Shown here: positions 58,843 to 64,000 of the stretch, in pieces
Numbering within the stretch: position 1 is the first letter of the stretch
How the letters are laid out: the number at the start of each line of letters is the position of its first letter
Assembly: GCA_008923285.1 (NCBI GenBank)
Contig: WBSG01000002.1
Location: forward strand, 207,187-271,186
From: Betaproteobacteria bacterium SCN2
Lineage (GTDB): Bacteria > Pseudomonadota > Gammaproteobacteria > Burkholderiales > Thiobacillaceae
Length of the DNA: 64,000 nucleotides
Reading direction: 5' to 3'
Program-made: the position numbers and the translations under genes
The notes under the pieces: generated by a model
Databases searched by the model: none
Seen by the model: the letters and a program-made list of their open reading frames with translations, nothing else
Told to the model about the DNA's origin: nothing

Positions 58843-59613
58843 TCAATGGCGCGTGACCAGGTCGCGGTAGGCATGCCAGGTGGCATGGCCCAGCAGCGGG
58901 AAAATCACTGCCAGCGGCACGAACCAGAGCAGTTCGGCGAGCAGCACAAGCGCACCGATGACGATGGCCCACACCAGCATGGGCAGCGGGTTTTCGCGCA
59001 CCACCCACAGGCTGGTCATGAGGGCGGTGACGAAATCCACCTTGCGGTCCATCAGCATCGGCAGCGAAACCACCGATAGCGCGAACACCAGCGCGGCCAG
59101 CACGCCGCCTGCCAGCAGGTAGGGAATGATGAAACCCAGGTGCTCGGGCGCGAACAGCGTGGCGAGCGAGAAGCCGCCTTCCGCCAGCAGGTCGCCCTCG
59201 AAGAACAGCCCCACCATGATGGCGGAAATGCGCTCCCAGCTGCTGAGGATGAAGGCCAGCATCAGCGCGTACATGCCGACGGATACCGCGTTGCGGCGCA
59301 CGCCCTCGAAGCGGAGCGCGCGCGAGGTTTCATGGTGATGCGACAGTTCGTAGAAGACGATGGCGAGGAAGGGTGATACCAGCAGGAAGCCGCTGGTCAG
59401 GGTCAGCGCCAGATGCGGACGCGCCCAGGCGTATTCCATCAACAGGTAGCCGAACAGGGTGAACAGGACGCCGATGCCCAGCGAAACCGGCCAGTTGCGC
59501 AGCAGATCCTTGCCGCCGTGCTTCAGCCAGAGCAGCACGTGGCCGGCTTCCACGCGCCGGATGGCTGGCAGGTCGATGTTGTGGGTTTTGGGCTTGATCG
59601 AAAGCGTGCTCAT
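58843..59613 (-). CDS. DUF2189 family integral membrane protein
   Basis: 256 residues, six membrane helices. LGIGVLFTLFGYLLMEYAWARPHLALTLTSGFLLVSPFLAIVFYELSHHHE is the DUF2189 signature. Function is unknown. A candidate operator (59657-59673) lies upstream. Confidence 0.88.
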   Translation of the reverse strand: MSTLSIKPKTHNIDLPAIRRVEAGHVLLWLKHGGKDLLRNWPVSLGIGVLFTLFGYLLMEYAWARPHLALTLTSGFLLVSPFLAIVFYELSHHHETSRALRFEGVRRNAVSVGMYALMLAFILSSWERISAIMVGLFFEGDLLAEGGFSLATLFAPEHLGFIIPYLLAGGVLAALVFALSVVSLPMLMDRKVDFVTALMTSLWVVRENPLPMLVWAIVIGALVLLAELLWFVPLAVIFPLLGHATWHAYRDLVTRH

Positions 59614-59656
59614 GGATGTGCTCCTCTCTCGTTTCGGGGTGAACCTGAATTGATAC

Positions 59657-59673
59657 TAGACCAGTTCGGTCAA
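59657..59673. promoter_or_regulatory. Candidate operator upstream of the DUF2189 gene
   Basis: TAGACC-AGTTC-GGTCAA: half-sites TAGACC and TTGACC (reverse) around a 5-nt centre, a layout seen in TetR-type operators. It sits about 44 bp upstream of the DUF2189 ATG; no regulator gene is adjacent. Confidence 0.4.
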
Positions 59674-59720
59674 CAATTTGAGCAGTGCTCAGCATGCCGA
59701 GTTCCGCTGGCCTGCATGGC

Positions 59721-60230
59721 CTAGGCGTGGAGGAGGTTTTCGTAGATATCGAGGCTGCTCTGCGAAAAGCAGCAGAAGACGACTTCGCCGACGGAGGGGC
59801 GGGCCCGGGTGGCCGCAATGACGGCAGCCACCGCGATCCCGGCTGCCAGATCGGCAGGATAGCCGTAGATGCCGGTGCTGATGTTGGGGAAGGCAAGGCT
59901 GCCGAGGCCGTTTTCGGCGGCCACTGCGATCGAGCGCCGGTAGCAGGAAGCCAGCAGTTCGGCCTCGCCGTGGCTGCCGCCGCGCCAGACCGGGCCCACG
60001 GTATGGATGACGTATTTTGCCGGCAGCATGTAGCCGCGGGTGAGCTTGGCATCACCGGTTGCGCAGCCGCCCAGCAGCCGGCATTCCTCCAGCAGCAGCG
60101 GGCCGGCGGCGCGATGGATCGCGCCATCGACGCCACCGCCGCCCAGCAGCGAATTGTTGGCGGCATTGACGATGGCATCCACCGCGAGGGTGGTGATGTC
60201 GGCCTGGATCGCGCGCAGGGTGGCGGGCAT
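59721..60230 (-). CDS. Macro domain protein (ADP-ribose/O-acetyl-ADP-ribose hydrolase)
   Basis: 169 residues. [37 protein letters not shown] and [12 protein letters not shown] are the macro domain signature of the MacroD/YmdB type, which hydrolyses O-acetyl-ADP-ribose or removes ADP-ribose. Start chosen at ATG 60230 ([11 protein letters not shown]). Lies 11 bp after the response regulator gene on the same strand. Confidence 0.92.
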   Translation of the reverse strand: MPATLRAIQADITTLAVDAIVNAANNSLLGGGGVDGAIHRAAGPLLLEECRLLGGCATGDAKLTRGYMLPAKYVIHTVGPVWRGGSHGEAELLASCYRRSIAVAAENGLGSLAFPNISTGIYGYPADLAAGIAVAAVIAATRARPSVGEVVFCCFSQSSLDIYENLLHA

Positions 60231-60241
60231 GGGTATTGTTC

Positions 60242-61588
60242 TTATTCTCCTGATTCCTTGAGCCTGCGCCACAAGGTGGAGGGATCAATGCCGAGCTGTC
60301 GAGCGGCCTGTGTGCGATTGCCTCCACAGCGGTCGAGTATGTGGCGAATCCAGAGCCTCTCTACCTCGTCCAGGGCGGCGTCTACGGGCCAAAGCAATGT
60401 AGTGCCGCCGGATTGGGCTGGGCGCATGTCAGCGGGCAGGTCGGACAGTGAGAGCGTGTCGCCTCCAGCCAAAACCAGCGCACGCTGAATGACGCCTTCC
60501 AGTTCACGCACGTTGCCGGGCCAGTCGTATTTCAGCAGGCGTTCCAGTGTCTCGGGGGCGACGCCGCGCACGATGGGATTGAGCGCGCGCCCGTGGCGCG
60601 CGAGGAAAAACTCGGCAAGGCCCGGAATGTCCTCGCGCCGTTCACGCAAGGGTGGCACTGGTATGGGGAAAACCTGGACACGGAAATAAAGATCCTGACG
60701 GAAGCGGCCGGCGGCGACTTCGTCCTTGAGCGGACGGTTGGCTGCCAGGATCAGCCGTACGTCAACGCTGATGGATTTGACGCCGCCCAGCCGCATCAAT
60801 TTTTTGTCCTGTATGAATTGCAGCAGGCGGGTCTGTGCGTCGAGGCTGGCGCTGTTGATCTCGTCGAGGAACAGCGTGCCGCCGTTCGCCAGTTCGAGCA
60901 GGCCAGGCTTGCGCGCGTTGGCTCCGGAAAATGCGCCTTTTTCGAAGCCGAACAACTCGGATTCCAGCAGGCTGGGCGGCAGCGCGCCGCAGTTCAGCGT
61001 GAGGAAGGGGCCTTCGCGGCGTGAAGAGAGGCGGTGGACGTGCGATGCCAGCACGCCCTTGCCGGCGCCGGTTTCGCCTTCCAGCAGCACCGGCAGTTCG
61101 GTGGCGGCGACCTGCGCTGCAAGTTGCAGGCAGTGTTTCATCGCTGGAGCGCGGCTGTCCATCAGCGGCGGTGATGCCTGGACGGCGACCTGCGCAGCCA
61201 ACTGGTCGATGCGGCGACGCTGCGCGAGACTGTCATACAGGCGTTTCAGGGTCAGCCGCAGGGTATCCAGTTCCAGCGGTTTCAGCAGCACGTCGTTTAC
61301 GCCCAGATGGAAAGCCTCGACGGTGTTGTGCGCAGTGGCAAAGCCGGTGGCCAGGATTATCGGCATCCCTGCATCCGCTTCACGCGCGGCCGCGATCAGC
61401 GCGAGTCCGTCGGCACCGGGCAGGCGCAGGTCGGTGAAGAGCGCGTCGGGCGGAGTAGCACGCAACTCGGCCAGCGCGGCATTGCCGTCATGCACCGTCT
61501 GGGTTTCAAAACCAGCTTCGGCAGCTGTTTTGGCTAGCAGCTTGGCCTGGGCGACATCGTCTTCGGCAATGAGCAGGTTGAAAGTCAT
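60242..61588 (-). CDS. Sigma-54-dependent response regulator (NtrC family)
   Basis: 448 residues: receiver domain with phospho-acceptor D53 and K103, AAA+ domain with Walker A GETGAGKG (171-178) and the sigma-54 contact loop GAFSGA (218-223, where most have GAFTGA), and a C-terminal Fis-type HTH ([22 protein letters not shown]). It should activate an RpoN promoter when phosphorylated by the kinase encoded upstream (4-bp overlap). Confidence 0.92.
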   Translation of the reverse strand: MTFNLLIAEDDVAQAKLLAKTAAEAGFETQTVHDGNAALAELRATPPDALFTDLRLPGADGLALIAAAREADAGMPIILATGFATAHNTVEAFHLGVNDVLLKPLELDTLRLTLKRLYDSLAQRRRIDQLAAQVAVQASPPLMDSRAPAMKHCLQLAAQVAATELPVLLEGETGAGKGVLASHVHRLSSRREGPFLTLNCGALPPSLLESELFGFEKGAFSGANARKPGLLELANGGTLFLDEINSASLDAQTRLLQFIQDKKLMRLGGVKSISVDVRLILAANRPLKDEVAAGRFRQDLYFRVQVFPIPVPPLRERREDIPGLAEFFLARHGRALNPIVRGVAPETLERLLKYDWPGNVRELEGVIQRALVLAGGDTLSLSDLPADMRPAQSGGTTLLWPVDAALDEVERLWIRHILDRCGGNRTQAARQLGIDPSTLWRRLKESGE

Positions 61589-62931
61589 GCTGCGGAACCC
61601 TCGGCAAGCATTGGAAAGTCGAGCTGGAAACAGGTGCCCTGCACAGAGGCGACGAGCCTCAGTTCTGCGCCCATCTCGCGCGCCAGACGCTGGCTGATGG
61701 CCAGCCCCAGGCCGGTGCCCTGGCCGGCTGGCTTGGTGGTGACGAAAGGTTCGAACAGTCGTGCGCGCACCGAATCCGGCAACCCCGGCCCGTCGTCGGC
61801 TACGCTGAGTCCCGGCGTGGGTTCAGCCGAGGGGATCAGGCGGATTTCATGCGCGCCGGCCTGCACGGCGTTGAACACCAGGTTGAAGAGGATTTGTTCC
61901 ACCCGGGAGGCATCGCCGCGCACCCGCACCGGCCCGGACGCTTCATGCAGGATGGCAACGCCCTGCTTGCGCGCGAGTGGTGTGACCAGCCGGGTAAAGG
62001 CGGCGCAAATTGCTTCCAGATCGATGTCCTGCAGCGTTGGTGCAGGTGCACGCGCTGCGGTGAGCATGTCGCGCACGATCTGGCCGGCCCGGCGTGCCTG
62101 CGTTTCGATGGTGGTGAGCGATTCGCGCAACTCTGGATCGGTCGTGCCGGGCAAGGCGCTTTGCGCATAGCCCAGGATGTTGGAAAGCGGCGTGTTGAGT
62201 TCGTGCGCGACTTCGCCGGCCAACTGGCCGACGGCGGCCAGGCGCTGTTCCGAGCAAAGCCGTCGCAGCGCCTCGTTACGCACTTGGGCGGCTTCATCGG
62301 CCTCGGCGATGTGCTGGCTGATTCGTTCGCGCAGGCCGGCGATGGCGGCGGCCAGGTCGGCGACTTCGGTTGGGACATTGGCCGGGACGTTCATGATCGG
62401 TCTCTCGGGATCGGCCTGTTCGATCAGTGCGGCGACCGGCGCCACCAACTTTCCCAGCAACAGCCGGCGCAAGGCCCAGAAGGTGAGGCCGGCGAAAACC
62501 GCAAGTGACAGCGCCATCAGCCCTGCCAGTTGCCAGGCGGCGCGGCGGCCGGGATTGGGGTCGTATTGCGCCAGCACCTCGCCGATGTGCTCGCCAGCGG
62601 CCTGCATGGGCACGCGCAGCAGTTCCAGACCGGGCGTTTCCTTGCCGCTTCGTCCCAGGATCTGGCCGTCGGCACGGCGAATTTCCGCATAGGCCACCGC
62701 ACCGGAAAGGTCGTCCAGATAGCGTTCGATGGTTCCATAGTCGCGCAACAGCACGGCATCGAGCGAAATCGTCGCGAGCTGTGTCGCAAGGGCACGCGCC
62801 TTCTCGACCTGGGCTTCCTGGACGAGCCGCTGCGTGGTTTGCCAGATGACGACGCCCAGCGCTAGAAACAGCACGAACCAGGCGCCGCCCAGGATGGCGG
62901 TGAGGCGGAAGGCAAGCGAGCGGCGGGTCAC
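61585..62931 (-). CDS. Sensor histidine kinase
   Basis: 448 residues: two membrane helices (about 12-32 and 137-155) bounding a periplasmic sensor of about 100 residues, HAMP-like linker, H-box VAHELNTPLSNILGYAQSAL (H243), and a GHKL ATPase domain (LFNLVFNAVQAGA, VADDGPGLPD, GTGLGLAISQRL). Coupled to the regulator and to the binding-protein gene by 4-bp overlaps. Confidence 0.92.
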   Translation of the reverse strand: MTRRSLAFRLTAILGGAWFVLFLALGVVIWQTTQRLVQEAQVEKARALATQLATISLDAVLLRDYGTIERYLDDLSGAVAYAEIRRADGQILGRSGKETPGLELLRVPMQAAGEHIGEVLAQYDPNPGRRAAWQLAGLMALSLAVFAGLTFWALRRLLLGKLVAPVAALIEQADPERPIMNVPANVPTEVADLAAAIAGLRERISQHIAEADEAAQVRNEALRRLCSEQRLAAVGQLAGEVAHELNTPLSNILGYAQSALPGTTDPELRESLTTIETQARRAGQIVRDMLTAARAPAPTLQDIDLEAICAAFTRLVTPLARKQGVAILHEASGPVRVRGDASRVEQILFNLVFNAVQAGAHEIRLIPSAEPTPGLSVADDGPGLPDSVRARLFEPFVTTKPAGQGTGLGLAISQRLAREMGAELRLVASVQGTCFQLDFPMLAEGSAA

Positions 62932-63746
62932 CAGTTCTCCAGTTCGCGTTCCATGCGCCGCACCACGTTGTAGTGGGCGTCCTCGATCTCGACGAAGCTG
63001 ACGGCCTTGCCGAGCGCGAGAAAGGCGTCGCGCGCCGTCGGGTCGGGGTGCAGCAAGGCCGTACGCGCCTGTTTCATCTTTTCCGGCGGCACCCTGGGCG
63101 AGGCGGCGATCATGTGCGGCGGCAAGGGCTGCGAGGTGGCCAGCACGCGCAAGCCCCGCGGCAGGTAGGTTTTGGCGATGTCGAGGCGCAGGCCGCCAGC
63201 GTCGAAATCGCCGTGCAGAACGGACAGCGCTACGCGTTCGTGGCGATCGAGATGCTCGATGGCGGCCAGGTCTTTCTGCCTCACGCCGGCCTGGGCGAGG
63301 ATGAGTTTGGGTGCCACGGCGCTGGACATGGAAATCTCATTGCCGAAAGCGATGCGTTTGCCAGCGAGGTCGGCGACTTTTGCAATGGGGCTGTCGGCGT
63401 GTACGACCAGGGCGCTCTGATAGAAGGCCTGGCCGCTTTCGGATTCGCCGCCCAGGAGTTCCACTTTCGCCAGCTTGCGAGCACGGATATAAGGCGTAGG
63501 GCCAAGATAGGCGAAATCGGCACGACCAGAAGCGATCATCTCGATTTGTTCGTCATAGCTGCGCGCGATGACCAGACGCAAGGGCTGGCCTACGACACCG
63601 CCGAGATAAAGCGTCAAGGGCCGGAAACGTGCATAGATGCGACTTGGCGTGTCGTAAGGGTGTACCACGAATACGCCAGCCGCAGCCGCAGCCCTGGCCA
63701 GCAGGGGCGAAAGCGTGATGGCAGCGAGGAGTTGGCGGCGGTTCAT
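62928..63746 (-). CDS. PhnD-like periplasmic substrate-binding protein of a three-component sensor
   Basis: 272 residues: twin-arginine-like start MNRRQLLAAITLSPLLARAAAAAG, then a Type II periplasmic binding fold (HPYDTPSRIYARFRPLTLYLGGVVGQPLRLVIARSYDEQIEMIASGRADFAYLGPTPYIRARK) of the phosphate/phosphite/phosphonate (PhnD/PtxB) group. With no permease or ATPase adjacent, and with overlaps to a kinase and regulator, it probably presents a ligand to the kinase. It has no cysteine. Confidence 0.88.
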   Translation of the reverse strand: MNRRQLLAAITLSPLLARAAAAAGVFVVHPYDTPSRIYARFRPLTLYLGGVVGQPLRLVIARSYDEQIEMIASGRADFAYLGPTPYIRARKLAKVELLGGESESGQAFYQSALVVHADSPIAKVADLAGKRIAFGNEISMSSAVAPKLILAQAGVRQKDLAAIEHLDRHERVALSVLHGDFDAGGLRLDIAKTYLPRGLRVLATSQPLPPHMIAASPRVPPEKMKQARTALLHPDPTARDAFLALGKAVSFVEIEDAHYNVVRRMERELENW

Positions 63747-63882
63747 GTCAGGGACGCAAGGCAGGTTTCATTCAGTTCCGATTGTGGCGTACATCCGTCC
63801 AACGTTGCGCATTTCGAAGGAATCATATCAACTGAGCGCCCCAGCTAGGCATAAGGTCATGAAGTTGCCAGTCCAGGTAATG

Positions 63883-63906
63883 AAAAAACCGCCCCGTAGG
63901 GCGGCA
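63883..63906 (-). terminator. Rho-independent terminator of the right-edge operon
   Basis: On the minus strand GCCGCCC-TACG-GGGCGG followed by TTTTTT, about 32 bp past the stop of the partial gene at 63938. Confidence 0.82.
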
Positions 63907-63937
63907 GAGATTTTCTCGGGCAGAAGGATGACTGCGT

Positions 63938-64000
63938 TCAGCCGATCTTGGCGGTATCGGTGCGCTTGTCGCCCTTGTTGTCTTCCCAGGACACCTCGAC
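63938..64000 (-). CDS. soxZ: C-terminal end of a probable SoxZ
   Basis: Twenty codons and a stop are visible: VEVSWEDNKGDKRTDTAKIG. This resembles the C-terminal strand of SoxZ from sulfur-oxidising betaproteobacteria (SWxDNKGDxRTDEAKI-like), part of the SoxYZ carrier for thiosulfate oxidation. The rest lies beyond the right edge, so the call rests on 20 residues. Confidence 0.5.
   Translation of the reverse strand, partial: VEVSWEDNKGDKRTDTAKIG

Noticed and set aside
62928..63746. AioX arsenite-binding protein
   Set aside because: The gene arrangement matches AioXSR, but the protein has no cysteine, and AioX binds arsenite through a conserved Cys.

Overview
The window reads as 64 kb of chromosome from a betaproteobacterium, probably of the Nitrosomonadales/Rhodocyclales type. 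The evidence is high GC, dense coding on both strands, and gene orders usual in that class: grpE-dnaK-dnaJ, yciB-yciI-bolA-ppiC, PHP-yciO-M50-trpS-scpA-scpB-rluB, arsC-dapE-prmB and tsaB-rimI-udg. A 20-codon gene end at the right edge looks like soxZ, which would suit a sulfur oxidiser. No transposase, integrase, phage gene or CRISPR array was found.

Layout. 1-3.6 kb: heat-shock operon dnaJ (cut by the left edge), dnaK and grpE behind an RpoH-like promoter. 3.8-8.7 kb: tRNA-Ser(GGA), a RhlE-type helicase, and a translationally coupled trio GT2 - VTT/DedA membrane protein - ArnT-like GT39. 8.7-11 kb: a divergent hfq and the ppiC-bolA-yciI-yciB group. 11-19.7 kb: PHP phosphoesterase, YciO, site-2 protease, TrpS, an extra Lon, ScpA, ScpB and RluB. 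19.8-24.6 kb: small zinc protein, channel, PrmB, a GT2, DapE and ArsC-like. 24.7-31 kb: Atm1-type exporter, a GNAT-mutarotase fusion, cytochrome c lipoprotein and a TPR-sulfotransferase. 31.4-34.5 kb: tRNA-Thr(CGU), GltX, tRNA-Val(CAC), an outer-membrane barrel candidate and HU. 35-41.5 kb: UbiB-like kinase, DinG-like helicase, exported HIRAN protein, TsaB, RimI and a family-4 UDG. 41.6-45 kb: LemA, two TPM proteins, NfeD and SPFH. 45-48.4 kb: methyltransferase, LplT-like transporter and a LysR regulator. 48.4-55.3 kb: a minus-strand MacAB-like efflux cluster (AIM24 - membrane fusion protein - ATPase - two permeases - M48 protease - DUF2007). 56-58.8 kb: zinc protein, QueD and an MFS-sulfotransferase fusion. 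58.8-63.7 kb: DUF2189, macro domain, and a three-component sensor (PhnD-like binding protein, histidine kinase, sigma-54 regulator).

The most striking non-coding signal is a family of at least eleven imperfect hairpin elements (A-K below). Each is about 70-110 bp, with a purine-rich arm, a pyrimidine-rich arm, and often an apical AAACC. All eleven lie between co-directional genes, and every non-overlapping gap inside the 49.8-54.5 kb efflux cluster holds one. One element supplies the last codons of one gene and touches the start codon of the next. Other points worth attention are the MFS-sulfotransferase fusion, the GT2-VTT-GT39 cassette, a divergent Hfq in an unusual place, a UDG with one Fe-S cysteine replaced, and a membrane fusion protein without a canonical start codon.
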